Below are positions 16,724 to 25,704 of a stretch of 64,000 nt of DNA, piece by piece (within the stretch, counting starts at the first letter, position 1; each line of letters starts with the position of its first letter). This DNA comes from [Pasteurella] aerogenes (lineage in GTDB: Bacteria > Pseudomonadota > Gammaproteobacteria > Enterobacterales > Pasteurellaceae): assembly GCA_900637275.1 (NCBI GenBank), contig LR134362.1:2046001-2110000 (forward strand). Reading direction: 5' to 3'. A program made the position numbers and the translations under genes. The notes beneath the pieces are model-generated. The model saw only the letters and a program-made list of their open reading frames with translations, was not told where the DNA came from and did no database searches.

Positions 16724-17620
16724 ATGAAAAAAGCATTATTTTCGACCGCACTTTTGTTAACTAATATGTTTGTTGTTTTACCGAGTATGGCAAATAGTTC
16801 TGTCGGTACACCTGTTCATATTAACTCAACAGAATTAGCGCAAGTTCAATGGCAAGATATCGCCTTTGATCAAACCTTAAAAACCACCTTAACAGAGCAA
16901 CAAAAACAAGCCTTTACTAATTCATTTGCCGGCATTGCCAGCCCTGTAGCCGCTTACCGTATTCCGGCAAGCCAAGGCACCGTAGAAATTGAAATCGAAA
17001 GCCCGGTATTAGAAGACCACGTTTTTGTTCCAACGGCAGTGGTTTTAGATAGCCAATTTAATGTAGCAGCCACTTACCCTTCTAGCGAATTCAAATTTAA
17101 AGAAGAAGGCGGCTTTAAAGGCAATCGCTTCGTTGCCGATTTAAATCTCACCCCGGCAGCAGGACAAGATTATTTATATTTATTGGTTTACACCACCCAA
17201 CAAGATTTAGCTAAAACCACTATGGTGCCGCACCCTGCGAAAGTGTATGCGAAAGCAACAGGCAAACAACCGCCAGCCATTAATGATATTGAAGTGAAAC
17301 ACAGTTTAAATGGTGAAGTGATTGTAAATGCGTCCACATCAAATGGGACTAAATTTATCGGCATCCCAAGCACCATTTTCAGCGGCAATAAAGCACCAGC
17401 GCAACCGGTCGGCAATGTTCAACCGGCAGCAGCAACAAACAATAGCAAAGCGTTAAATGCACCGGTGGACAAAGATACAGAGGCCTACTTTAAACAAGCA
17501 GTAAGCAAAGCGTTAAAAGATAATGATGTAAATCGTGCATTAAATTTAGTTAACGAAGCGGAAAAATTAGGCTTAAGCTCACCGCGTAAAATCTTTTTAC
17601 AACAAGTTTCCTCTAAATAG
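16724..17620 (+). CDS. malM: Maltose operon periplasmic protein MalM
   Basis: A 298-residue secreted protein with a signal peptide ending PSMA near residue 23 (E. coli MalM 306). The family occurs at the end of malK-lamB operons; its biochemical role is unknown. The body has the MalM features: a beta-rich domain with the IEIESPVLEDHVFVPTAVVLD tract, a proline/alanine-rich linker (about 225-245), and a C-terminal helical segment. An uptake signal lies in the signal-peptide codons (FSTALL). A clear terminator follows. Confidence 0.88.
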   Translation: MKKALFSTALLLTNMFVVLPSMANSSVGTPVHINSTELAQVQWQDIAFDQTLKTTLTEQQKQAFTNSFAGIASPVAAYRIPASQGTVEIEIESPVLEDHVFVPTAVVLDSQFNVAATYPSSEFKFKEEGGFKGNRFVADLNLTPAAGQDYLYLLVYTTQQDLAKTTMVPHPAKVYAKATGKQPPAINDIEVKHSLNGEVIVNASTSNGTKFIGIPSTIFSGNKAPAQPVGNVQPAAATNNSKALNAPVDKDTEAYFKQAVSKALKDNDVNRALNLVNEAEKLGLSSPRKIFLQQVSSK

Positions 17621-17657
17621 TCATCTTAATACGTCTTTTTCATTATGATGGAGTTTT

Positions 17658-17683
17658 GCCACCAAGCAATTGGTGGCTTTTTT
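17658..17683 (+). terminator. malM terminator
   Basis: GCCACCA at 17658-17664 pairs with TGGTGGC at 17671-17677 and is followed by six T residues. Confidence 0.8.
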
Positions 17684-17762
17684 ATCCGAAAAGAGGCGAA
17701 GCAAAGTGCGGTCAAAAATGGCATGGTTTTGTTAGAACATCAACTTACCACGAAAAGATAAT

Positions 17763-17790
17763 AAAAAAGGGCAAAATGCCCTTTTAAGAA
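17763..17790 (-). terminator. Terminator of the 17.8-18.7 kb lipoprotein gene
   Basis: AAAAGGGC/GCCCTTTT inverted repeat around the loop AAAAT. Read on the minus strand it is followed by a T run directly after the lipoprotein stop codon. Confidence 0.75.
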
Positions 17791-17810
17791 AATAGCTAAA
17801 ACACAAAAAA

Positions 17811-18716
17811 CTATTCCATTTTTTTACTTAATCCGCCAGCGTGTGTTACACCGCGTGCTGCATCAACTGCTTGTGCGCAAGGATAGGTGGAAAGCAGTTT
17901 GCGTTTGGTTTGAGCGTCGTTTTCCGGAATCGCCGCCACTAAATCAACACACTGATTATAAGCGGTTTTAATGCGTTCATAATCGCCTTTTAAATAATCC
18001 ACATATTCTTTGGATTTCTTATCATATTCCTGTTTAAAACTGAATCGTAATAAATTGCGCGGATGATCTGGTGCGTTATACTCATCCACCACAGTAGCTA
18101 ATTCTGCCAACGTCATTTTTGCCGCATCTTCTGCTGCTTTTTTCACACCGGCAGTACCGATAATATGGCAGATCGTATGGGTGCCGAAAATACCGGTAGA
18201 ACAAGCCTCTTTTTGTGCCACGAGAATTTCATCCAGTGGTAATTTCATCATTTCAGCGTTGCCTTGTTCCTCTTTTTCATGTTGCAAAGCGTATAGCGCC
18301 GGACATTCTGGATTATCTCGATTATTGTTGTAATTAATGACACATTGATGTTTGAGGAATTTATTAGTGAATGCGCGCCAATCTAAATCGCCAAATTCGT
18401 CATTGAGCTTTTTCTTTGCTTCATCCAACGCCGCTTGGCGTTTTGCTTGTTCTTCCTCGCGTTGACGTTTCGCTTCTGCGGCGCGATGCTCTTTCACTGC
18501 AGCGGAAGCTGCTTGACATTCAACATCTTGCTTAATTTTGTTGAGCGCATCACGATCTTTATTTTGTAGCGCTTCTTTGGCATCTGCGTTACATTGCTGC
18601 AATTTGCTTTCCGCTTCTGAAATATGATTTAGATAATATTCTTTATCATTATCCGAGCAAGCGTTTAACGAAACTGCCACCACGCCAATACATATCGCTA
18701 ATAGATTTTTCTTCAT
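17811..18716 (-). CDS. Lipoprotein with EexN-like N-terminus, function unknown
   Basis: A 301-residue predicted lipoprotein with lipobox SLNAC (Cys20). The segment after the cysteine (NDKEYYLNHISEAESKLQQC) resembles EexN entry-exclusion lipoproteins, which carry a tyrosine-containing helix, a KL..C motif and a second cysteine pair. A lysine/glutamate/alanine-rich probable coiled coil follows (about 75-110). The remaining 190 residues carry several cysteines and do not resemble a family I know. EexN proteins block redundant plasmid transfer, but there are no conjugation genes here, so that role is not supported. It is a single gene with its own terminator, between malM and the gentisate operon. 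Confidence 0.6.
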   Translation of the reverse strand: MKKNLLAICIGVVAVSLNACSDNDKEYYLNHISEAESKLQQCNADAKEALQNKDRDALNKIKQDVECQAASAAVKEHRAAEAKRQREEEQAKRQAALDEAKKKLNDEFGDLDWRAFTNKFLKHQCVINYNNNRDNPECPALYALQHEKEEQGNAEMMKLPLDEILVAQKEACSTGIFGTHTICHIIGTAGVKKAAEDAAKMTLAELATVVDEYNAPDHPRNLLRFSFKQEYDKKSKEYVDYLKGDYERIKTAYNQCVDLVAAIPENDAQTKRKLLSTYPCAQAVDAARGVTHAGGLSKKME

Positions 18717-18788
18717 AAAATATCCTAATCAGTTACTGTAGGTAAAATGGAAATAATCAACTTTATTTGGTGTTATTTAATAAAGCGC

Positions 18789-18830
18789 ATAAAAAAACAC
18801 ATCGATGAGTAAAAATTCACCGATGTGTTT
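18789..18830 (-). terminator. Terminator of the gentisate operon
   Basis: AAACACATCG at 18795-18804 pairs with CGATGTGTTT at 18821-18830. On the minus strand it ends in a run of seven T residues, about 90 bases past the maiA stop. Confidence 0.7.
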
Positions 18831-18918
18831 ATTACGCCTATTCGTTGCCAGTTTGTCAATAGGTAAAATGGTTATCGAGAAAAATTGTTACAAAATCGAC
18901 CGCACTTTAAGCACGAAA

Positions 18919-19566
18919 TTATCCGATAAAATCCGGTTGATTTTGTGGTGCGGCTTTAATAAATGCCGGATGCACCGCCGCATTTTTCGCAATTGCCATC
19001 AGTCGAGGGTACGCGCTTAAATCGCATTTCATTCTTTCTGCATTTGCTAATTGTGGAATTAAATAACAATCCGCTAATGTCGGTTTATCGCCGAAACACC
19101 ATTGGTCGTTATCTCCATATTTTTGCAATAATAGCTCTGCTGCGGTTAGCCCCTCTTTGACCCAATGATGATACCATTGTGTTTTTTGCGCTTCCGAAAC
19201 GTTTAATTCATCCTGTAAATATCGCAATACGCGAAGATTATTGATCGGATGAATTTCACAAGCAATAAGTGAAATAAATTCTAAAATACGCGCTCGTTGT
19301 TCCAAATTATCGCGCGGCAATAATTGTACTTGCGGATATTTGCTATCCAAATAATCCAAAATAGCCAAAGATTGCCCTAAATTAAAATCACCGTCTGTTA
19401 ACGCCGGTACCAATCCTGCAGGATTATGTTGTTGTACATAATCCTGCTCCAAATTGGCTTTTTGGCGGATATTGACACCGACATATTCTGTGTCAATACC
19501 TTTTAAATTTAACGCAATTCTTACGCGATAAGAGGCAGAGCTGTTAAAAAAACTATACAGTTTCAA
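18919..19566 (-). CDS. maiA: Maleylpyruvate/maleylacetoacetate isomerase (zeta GST)
   Basis: A zeta-class glutathione S-transferase of 215 residues. The glutathione site motif is SSASYRVRIALNLKG near the N-terminus, followed by the conserved NPAGLVPAL and the SLAILDYLDSKYP helix. I start it at the TTG at 19566: this follows AAGGAG by six bases and gives the standard zeta-GST N-terminus, whereas the upstream in-frame start lacks a ribosome site and runs into the previous gene. Beside gentisate dioxygenase and an FAH-family hydrolase it most likely isomerises maleylpyruvate to fumarylpyruvate. Maleylacetoacetate is the alternative substrate. Confidence 0.85.
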   Translation of the reverse strand: MKLYSFFNSSASYRVRIALNLKGIDTEYVGVNIRQKANLEQDYVQQHNPAGLVPALTDGDFNLGQSLAILDYLDSKYPQVQLLPRDNLEQRARILEFISLIACEIHPINNLRVLRYLQDELNVSEAQKTQWYHHWVKEGLTAAELLLQKYGDNDQWCFGDKPTLADCYLIPQLANAERMKCDLSAYPRLMAIAKNAAVHPAFIKAAPQNQPDFIG

Positions 19567-19576
19567 AACGTGCTCC

Positions 19577-20275
19577 TTAGACAACATCAACCTGTAATTC
19601 ACCAAGTGAATCAATACCCACTACCATTTTATCGCCACGAACAACTGCCCCCACACCCTCTGGTGTGCCGGTAAAGATGACATCGCCCGGTTGTAATTCA
19701 AAGTAAGTTGATAAATACGACACCATTTCCGGTACGGACCAAATTAAATGACTCAAATCGGTACGTTGTTTGTATTCACCGTTAACGGTCAACCAAAGCG
19801 ATCCAGAGCTGAAATGACCAACTTTGCTAGCAGGATAAATTGGACCGATTGGCGCAGAATAATCGAATGCTTTGCCGATTTCCCAAGGGCGTCCCATTTC
19901 ACGCATTTTCATTTGTAAATCACGACGGGTCATATCCAAGCCCACTGCATAGCCCCACACATAATCAAGGGCTTGTTCAACTGGAATATTGCTGCCGGCT
20001 TTGCCGATTACTGCCACTAATTCCGCTTCGTAATGCAAATTCTCGGTTTGGGTTGGATAAGGGAAACCATAAGTTTCGCCACTTTTAACCGGAACTACAG
20101 AATCTGTCGGTTTGCAGAAGAAAAACGGTGGCTCGCGATCGGGATCAAAGCCCATTTCTCTTGCGTGAGCCGCGTAGTTACGCCCAACACAATAAACACG
20201 ACGAACCGGAAATAACTGATCGCTATCGACAACGGGTACGCCGACTACTGCCGGCGGATTAACAACATATGACAT
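19577..20275 (-). CDS. Fumarylacetoacetate hydrolase family protein, probable fumarylpyruvate hydrolase
   Basis: A 232-residue FAH-superfamily enzyme. The metal-binding acidic residues lie in the LHYEAELVAVIG region, and the YAVGLDMTRRDLQ and FTGTPEGVGAV motifs are characteristic. It cleaves C-C bonds in 2,4-diketo acids. The compact size and the gentisate dioxygenase next to it point to fumarylpyruvate hydrolysis, giving fumarate and pyruvate, rather than fumarylacetoacetate. It lies 24 bases after the dioxygenase gene and 10 bases before the isomerase start, so the three form one operon. Confidence 0.85.
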   Translation of the reverse strand: MSYVVNPPAVVGVPVVDSDQLFPVRRVYCVGRNYAAHAREMGFDPDREPPFFFCKPTDSVVPVKSGETYGFPYPTQTENLHYEAELVAVIGKAGSNIPVEQALDYVWGYAVGLDMTRRDLQMKMREMGRPWEIGKAFDYSAPIGPIYPASKVGHFSSGSLWLTVNGEYKQRTDLSHLIWSVPEMVSYLSTYFELQPGDVIFTGTPEGVGAVVRGDKMVVGIDSLGELQVDVV

Positions 20276-20299
20276 TTATATCCTCCTGATCTTAAAAAA

Positions 20300-21349
20300 T
20301 TAACTTCTTTGTTCTCTTAAAAGTCCTAAATTACTTAACACCGGGCGATCGGAATAACTAAACAAGACCACATCCTCACCCGCATCTGCTTCCAATTGAA
20401 CATATTGCCAAGATGGTGCAACAAAGGTATCTTTCGCTTCAAATTCAAACACGCTATCGCCAATTTTCACGCGCCCTTTACCTTCTACCACAGAGTAAAC
20501 GGTAGAATCGGTACTACGATACGGACGACCTTTAAAGCCTTTTGGCAATAATTGCATAAAGGTTGCCATCGTTGGCATCGCGTAGCCACCGGTAACCGGA
20601 TTGACATAACGTAATTTAAAACCATCCCATTCGTCCATTTTCTCTAATCTGGATAATTGATACAAGGTCTCGCGACTACGTTCATAAGGGTAATTAAAGA
20701 TAGGTGAAGAAAGATCTTCCATCTGGTGACGTACCGGCACCATATTATGACCAAATGCGGCAAAGCTATGACCTTCTGATTTGAATAATTCTTGCTCTTC
20801 TTGATCCAATTCTTCCGCAAATCCAGCATCTAATATTTGTACTAAAGGCAAGTCTAAACCGTCCAACCAAATCACCGGTTCACCACCATCTTCCACCGAC
20901 GGATTACCGTGATCATGCCAACGCCAAGATGGTGTGATAATAAAATCCCCCGGATGCATCACCGTTTTTTCGCCGTTTACCGCTGTCCAAGCGCCTTTTC
21001 CCTCTACCACAAAACGCAAAGCTGATTGAGTATGGCGGTGACTTGGGGCAATTTCTCCCGGTAAAATTAATTGTAAACCGGCATATAATGTAGAAGTAAT
21101 TCGCGCACTGTTTGGCTCTAATCCCGGATTTTCCAACACCAATACGCGGCGCATTGCTTCTTTCGCAGTAATCAAATCACCGGCTTGCATAATATAAGGT
21201 TTAATATCTTTAAATTTCCAAATTGCCGGCAAAATACGCGGAGTCGGTTGTGGGGGGACTAAATTATGTAAAGAAGTCCATAATGGTGCTAAATCGGCAT
21301 TACGTAACTGCTTGTAATACGCTTCTCTTTCGGTTTGAAGTGTTGTCAT
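20300..21349 (-). CDS. gtdA: Gentisate 1,2-dioxygenase
   Basis: A 349-residue bicupin ring-cleavage dioxygenase. It opens gentisate (2,5-dihydroxybenzoate) with O2 to maleylpyruvate, using Fe(II). The N-terminal cupin holds the iron ligands in APSHRHTQSALRFVVEG and the later His of PSWRWHDHGN. The second cupin follows around residues 255-340 (STVYSVVEGKGRVKIGD). Length and domain order are standard for the family. It is the first gene of a three-gene operon completing the lower gentisate pathway. No salicylate or 3-hydroxybenzoate hydroxylase and no aromatic-acid permease are nearby. Confidence 0.9.
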   Translation of the reverse strand: MTTLQTEREAYYKQLRNADLAPLWTSLHNLVPPQPTPRILPAIWKFKDIKPYIMQAGDLITAKEAMRRVLVLENPGLEPNSARITSTLYAGLQLILPGEIAPSHRHTQSALRFVVEGKGAWTAVNGEKTVMHPGDFIITPSWRWHDHGNPSVEDGGEPVIWLDGLDLPLVQILDAGFAEELDQEEQELFKSEGHSFAAFGHNMVPVRHQMEDLSSPIFNYPYERSRETLYQLSRLEKMDEWDGFKLRYVNPVTGGYAMPTMATFMQLLPKGFKGRPYRSTDSTVYSVVEGKGRVKIGDSVFEFEAKDTFVAPSWQYVQLEADAGEDVVLFSYSDRPVLSNLGLLREQRS

Positions 21350-21497
21350 AAAAAGCCTCCTACGGAATTAAATTATCTTGTTGTGTTTGCGTTTCACTTC
21401 CACGATAAAACGTTTGCTGTAAAACTTGAGAATAATATTGCGTAATTGGCTATAATTAGTAAAATAATAATTATTTATGTGATATACCATTTTTGAT

Positions 21498-22412
21498 ATG
21501 ACTATAGATTGGACTAAACGCATTCGTCTTCGCCACTTAGAAATTTTGCAAATGCTCGCTGCTACCGGCAACATTAGCATCACTGCCGACGCACTCAATA
21601 TGACCCAGCCGGGCATTTCCCGCTGGCTAAAAGAATTAGAAGACGATATTGGATTGCCGCTCTTTGAGCGCCACACCCGCGGGCTGCGCCTCACATCACA
21701 CGGAGAAGCCTTGCTTAGTCACGCAGAAATTATCATGAATCAACTTGAGCTGACGAAAGATGATTTAAATGCGAGAAAACATGAAGGCAGCGGGTTGGTT
21801 AATATTGGCGTTACCGGCGCTGTCACTGCAGATTTTGCTCCCAAATCAGTGATCAAATTACTAGAAATTTTACCTAACGTACAAATATCTCTCTTAGAGG
21901 GAACGATGGATTCCTTATTAGCTAAACTCAAAGCCGGCAATTTAGATATTGTGATCGGACGATCTCCACAAGAATTATTAGATAAAGAGATTGATCATGA
22001 AACGCTCTATACCGAACCACTGCGCTTTGTAGTGAATCCCACTCATCCTATCTTAAAAAATGCCTTGATTACTTGGGAAGAAATGTACAGCTATCCATGG
22101 ATTATCTGGCCGCAAAACGCGCCTCTACGTAAAGATCTAGAGAATGCATTAATGGCGGACAAAATTCATTTACCGCCGAAATATGTAGAATCCAATTCCT
22201 TGAATTTAAACATTCAATTATTAAGTATGCGTGATTTTATCTGTGTTTTATCCTTGCGCACCGCCAAACGATTTGAAACCTTAGGCATTGTAAAAATCCT
22301 CGACATTTTCCTTTCAACGCTAGGATCCGTTTCCCTTTACTGGCGCAAAGACAGCGTTCACCACCGTATTGCGGTACAAAAAGCGCTTTCAGCGATAAAG
22401 TTAACGATATAG
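21498..22412 (+). CDS. LysR-type regulator of the gentisate operon
   Basis: A 304-residue LysR-family regulator. The winged helix-turn-helix covers about residues 10-70 (MTQPGISRWLKELEDDIG then LPLFERHTRGLRLT), followed by a periplasmic-binding-like effector domain. It diverges from the dioxygenase gene across a 148-base AT-rich gap, the usual arrangement for a LysR activator of a catabolic operon. TGATAT repeats in that gap (around 21480 and 21495) are possible operator parts. The effector is probably gentisate or a precursor, by inference from position. The gene has no strong ribosome site. Confidence 0.82.
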   Translation: MTIDWTKRIRLRHLEILQMLAATGNISITADALNMTQPGISRWLKELEDDIGLPLFERHTRGLRLTSHGEALLSHAEIIMNQLELTKDDLNARKHEGSGLVNIGVTGAVTADFAPKSVIKLLEILPNVQISLLEGTMDSLLAKLKAGNLDIVIGRSPQELLDKEIDHETLYTEPLRFVVNPTHPILKNALITWEEMYSYPWIIWPQNAPLRKDLENALMADKIHLPPKYVESNSLNLNIQLLSMRDFICVLSLRTAKRFETLGIVKILDIFLSTLGSVSLYWRKDSVHHRIAVQKALSAIKLTI

Positions 22413-22703
22413 ATATAGCGCATAAAATAACAAAAATGATATATCAAAACCCCGAAAATTAAAAAATTTTTGAAATTTTAACCGCACTTTTGAATATTTT
22501 TTACGAGTAAAAAATGATTTTCCAAAATGGATATTAAAGGAAAAGATTTATTATTTAAGGAGAAAAGTGCGGTGGTTTTTGGGTGAGAATGAAAGGTTTG
22601 AGCGAGATGTTCACTCCAGTGGTTTAGTTAGAAGGATGAGAAAGGCTCGTGCTAGCACCTCACATCCTTTATTGGTGGGATTTCGCAATTTTGTCAATTT
22701 TCC

Positions 22704-23477
22704 TCAATCTGCGGTTAAATAAATATCAAATCGGTGGTTTTTGGTTTCGCGGCTGAAGTGCGGTGCTTTTTGTGCGAGAAATTCAGCGTAATCGGGGCGC
22801 TTGACGACAACGCGTTTGCGGGCGAGTTGTCGTGCGGGAGGGAGTAGTTCTGCTGCGTCTAAATCGGCGCCGACCAAGTGTTGGAATACGCGCATTTCTT
22901 TTTTAACTAACGCGCTTTTTTGTTTATGCGGATACATGGGATCGAGGTAAACCACGTCGGCGAAATCCATCTTGGGATCAAGGTCGGCGATATGATGTTG
23001 CGGCAACAATTGCATATTTTGTTGCATCATGGTGCCAATGTCGGCATCCGCGTAAGCGCGCTGCAATCCGTCTTGCAGTAGCAAATAGACCACCGGATGA
23101 CGTTCGATTAATTTTACTCGGCAGCCAATTGCTGCCAGCACAAAAGCATCACGTCCAAGTCCGGCAGTGGCATCAATGACGGTAGGCAAATAGTCTTTTT
23201 TAACGCCCACCGCTTTCGCAATCGCCTCGCCACGTCCGCCACCAAATTGACGACGATGTGCCAATGCGCCATGCACAAAATCCACAAAAATGGCACCAAG
23301 TTTCGGTTCATCTAATTTACGTAACTCCAAGCGCACGTCGTCTGCTACTTGCGTTTGCACTAATGCCAGCGGGCTGGTTTCATCATGCGTTAAGCCTTGC
23401 TGTTGGCAAAGTGCGGTGAAATTTTGCGCATTTTCGGTTTCGCAAATTAATTGAATGGCGACTTTTTGACGAGCCAT
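22704..23477 (-). CDS. rsmJ: 16S rRNA (guanine-1516-N2)-methyltransferase RsmJ
   Basis: A 257-residue SAM-dependent methyltransferase of the RsmJ/YhiQ family (E. coli 250). Motif I is DATAGLGRDAFVLAAIG, and the catalytic-type tetrapeptide lies in VVYLDPMYPHKQKSA. I start at the ATG at 23477, nine bases inside a GTG alternative, because GGAG is well spaced from it. The gene overlaps the end of trmA by 31 bases. Two RNA methyltransferases so tightly joined are probably co-transcribed. Confidence 0.9.
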   Translation of the reverse strand: MARQKVAIQLICETENAQNFTALCQQQGLTHDETSPLALVQTQVADDVRLELRKLDEPKLGAIFVDFVHGALAHRRQFGGGRGEAIAKAVGVKKDYLPTVIDATAGLGRDAFVLAAIGCRVKLIERHPVVYLLLQDGLQRAYADADIGTMMQQNMQLLPQHHIADLDPKMDFADVVYLDPMYPHKQKSALVKKEMRVFQHLVGADLDAAELLPPARQLARKRVVVKRPDYAEFLAQKAPHFSRETKNHRFDIYLTAD

Positions 23478-24553
23478 ACGCCACACTCCATATGTTCTGT
23501 GTAAGGAAATTGATCAAATAACGCCGCCTTGTCGATACGGTGTGTTTGACTTAAATGCGTCAAATTTTCGCATAACGTCAATGGGTTACAAGAAATATAC
23601 AAAATGCGCTCATACCCTTGTACTAATTTCACAGTGTCTAAATCCAAGCCGGCACGCGGTGGATCGACAAAAATGGTATTGCATTCATATTCTTGCAAAT
23701 TAATGCCACGCAGCCGGTTAAATTCGCGTACGCCATTCATCGCTTGGGTAAATTCTTCCGCGGACATTCGGATAATTTGCAAATTCGTCACTTGATTCGC
23801 TGCGATATTAAATTGCGCTGCCGCGACCGATGGTTTGGCGATTTCTGTTGCCAATACGTGACGGAAATTTTGCGCTAAGGCAATGGAAAAATTTCCGTTA
23901 CCGCAATACAGTTCCAATAAGTCGCCTTGGCTACCTTGGGTACATTCAATTGCCCATTGCAACATTTTACTGTTTACATGGGCATTTGGTTGAGTAAAAC
24001 TGTTTTCTACTTGGCGATAAATATATTGGCGTCCATTGACGGTCAATACTTCATCCACAAAATCCTGATCCAAACAAATTTTTTGCTTACTTGCCCGTCC
24101 GATCAATTGCAGGTTAAAGCCTTGTTGTTGCAATTGTTGTTTCAGCTGTTGTGCCTGCGCTTGCCATTCATCAGTTAAGGTTTTGTGATACAACAAACTG
24201 ACGATAATTTGATCGCTTAGGGTGCTTAAATAGTCAATTTGGAATAATTTATGGGAAAGCTCCCGATGTTGTTTTAGCAAAGGTAACAAGGCTTGCATCA
24301 TGCGGTTAATTAATTCACTGGCAATAGGAAATTGATCCACGCGATAACGCTGACGGGTTTGTGGATTGAACATGATGTGATAAAAATCCCCTTGCTCGTG
24401 CCAAATGCGAAACTCGGCGCGCATACGGTAATGTTGCACGGGGGAGGGAAAAACTTGTAAAGGTGGCGCATTAAAGGGTGCTAAAAGTGCGGTCAATTTT
24501 TGTTGTTTTTCCGCTAGAAGTTGGGAATAGTGTTCAGTCGGTAGCCTTTGCAT
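23447..24553 (-). CDS. trmA: tRNA (uracil-54-C5)-methyltransferase TrmA
   Basis: A 368-residue enzyme (E. coli 366) that makes ribothymidine at position 54 of tRNA and the equivalent site in tmRNA. The SAM-binding motif is LLELYCGNGNFSIALAQ. FVDPPRAGLD and YISCNPLTLCENL hold the catalytic cysteine and flanking residues, and the final EHMECGVWLV segment is conserved. It lacks the N-terminal TRAM domain and [4Fe-4S] cysteines of RlmC/RlmD, which supports TrmA. The start is preceded by AGAGAAG. Confidence 0.95.
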   Translation of the reverse strand: MQRLPTEHYSQLLAEKQQKLTALLAPFNAPPLQVFPSPVQHYRMRAEFRIWHEQGDFYHIMFNPQTRQRYRVDQFPIASELINRMMQALLPLLKQHRELSHKLFQIDYLSTLSDQIIVSLLYHKTLTDEWQAQAQQLKQQLQQQGFNLQLIGRASKQKICLDQDFVDEVLTVNGRQYIYRQVENSFTQPNAHVNSKMLQWAIECTQGSQGDLLELYCGNGNFSIALAQNFRHVLATEIAKPSVAAAQFNIAANQVTNLQIIRMSAEEFTQAMNGVREFNRLRGINLQEYECNTIFVDPPRAGLDLDTVKLVQGYERILYISCNPLTLCENLTHLSQTHRIDKAALFDQFPYTEHMECGVWLVKKSPFN

Positions 24554-24589
24554 AATCTTCTCTTAATAAGAGACAAAATGATAGTAGAA

Positions 24590-24618
24590 AAAATAAAAGG
24601 CTTGAATTCTCAAGCCTT
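24590..24618 (-). terminator. maoP terminator
   Basis: AAGGCTTGA at 24597-24605 pairs with TCAAGCCTT at 24610-24618, followed on the minus strand by a T-rich tail. It separates maoP from trmA. Confidence 0.75.
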
Positions 24619-24637
24619 CCGTTTGCTTATTTGGGTG

Positions 24638-24967
24638 TTATTCTGCAGAAAAATCATCCAAATTATCCACGCCAATAACACCGGATAAAGTATAAACGCG
24701 TTTTGTAGTGGAAATATGCGAACGATATTTATTCCATGTTTTTTCAAAGAACGTTTCCGCAGGACGCTCACCGCGACAAAATTGGACAAAAGCTTTTTCT
24801 TCTTCCGTTGCCGGTTCGCGCTCACCTGAATCTAATGCTTTAAATGCCTGTCCATACTGTTCTAAAGTTTGAGACTCTTTAATGGTGTAATCACCGTGAC
24901 GTGCAAATCCACGTGGGTAATTTTTATCGTCAAAAAAACGACGGGTAACGCTAAAACTTTCAGCCAT
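24638..24967 (-). CDS. maoP: Macrodomain Ori protein MaoP (DUF413, YifE)
   Basis: A 109-residue DUF413 protein (E. coli YifE/MaoP 112). Characteristic tracts are FDDKNYPRGFARHGDYTI near the start and the ETFFEKTWNKYRSH segment. In E. coli MaoP acts with the maoS site to organise the Ori macrodomain of the chromosome; whether that holds here is unknown. I chose the ATG at 24967 (MAESFSV), which has TGAGGA upstream, over a longer frame. It is a single gene with its own terminator. Confidence 0.85.
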   Translation of the reverse strand: MAESFSVTRRFFDDKNYPRGFARHGDYTIKESQTLEQYGQAFKALDSGEREPATEEEKAFVQFCRGERPAETFFEKTWNKYRSHISTTKRVYTLSGVIGVDNLDDFSAE

Positions 24968-25057
24968 AGTATCCTCAGTTATCATCTGTCAAAAATCGGC
25001 AAGCATTAAACCAATTTTTTCTGATTTTTGCAATTTTTTTATGCGATTATCGGCGGG

Positions 25058-25693
25058 TTATTTTTTCAATAATCCGTTGATGGTTTCCACATAATCGTTA
25101 ATAAATCCTTGTTCGGTACGAGAGAGACCTTCAGGATTGATACGATATTGATTGTTAACGTAGAAATCCGGTACGCCGCGCACTTGCAATTGTTCCGCTG
25201 CTTTGGTTTGTTTGTTCACCAATGCAGTGACCGCAAAGCTGTTCCAACCGCCATCAAATTGTTCTGCAGTGACACCGTTGTCGATAAAAATTTGACGGAT
25301 GTCATCCATTGACGGTGCGCCTTGATTACGACTTTTCGCGGCATTTTGTGCGGCTTCAAATAATGGTTTTTTCACTTTATCTTCAGCGCCCAATGCCATG
25401 GCTAACGCCCAAGCTCGGGTTAAGTTTTCAGATTGAAAGCCTAAGAAATCAACATGATATTGTTTAAATGCGGTGCCTTCCGGTAAGCTATTTTTCACTT
25501 TATTCGGAATATCATAGCGCATTTCAAAATCGTAACAATGTGGGCAGTAGAAAGAGAAAAATTCCACCACTTCCGGTTGCACGGAACGTTGACCATTGAC
25601 GGAAATATATTGTTTACCGTCTTGAATATCTAATGCGTAGGCATTAGCGGTAACAGCAAAAAGCGAGAATAATGTCAGTAATAGTTTTTTCAT
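25058..25693 (-). CDS. dsbA: Periplasmic thiol:disulfide oxidase DsbA
   Basis: A 211-residue thioredoxin-fold protein. It has a signal peptide of about 20 residues (ending AYA), the active site C50-P-H-C53 and the cis-proline loop RGVPDFYV. It introduces disulfides into secreted proteins and is reoxidised by DsbB. In Haemophilus this activity is required for competence, probably through pilus and DNA-uptake proteins. It lies 11 bases after yihD, the same pair as in E. coli. Confidence 0.95.
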   Translation of the reverse strand: MKKLLLTLFSLFAVTANAYALDIQDGKQYISVNGQRSVQPEVVEFFSFYCPHCYDFEMRYDIPNKVKNSLPEGTAFKQYHVDFLGFQSENLTRAWALAMALGAEDKVKKPLFEAAQNAAKSRNQGAPSMDDIRQIFIDNGVTAEQFDGGWNSFAVTALVNKQTKAAEQLQVRGVPDFYVNNQYRINPEGLSRTEQGFINDYVETINGLLKK

Positions 25694-25704
25694 AAATTCA
25701 TCCT

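Noticed and set aside
22413..22703. Gene or RNA in the gap between the LysR gene and rsmJ
   Set aside because: Only two uptake signals and AT-rich sequence are visible; no open frame or conserved structure could be supported.
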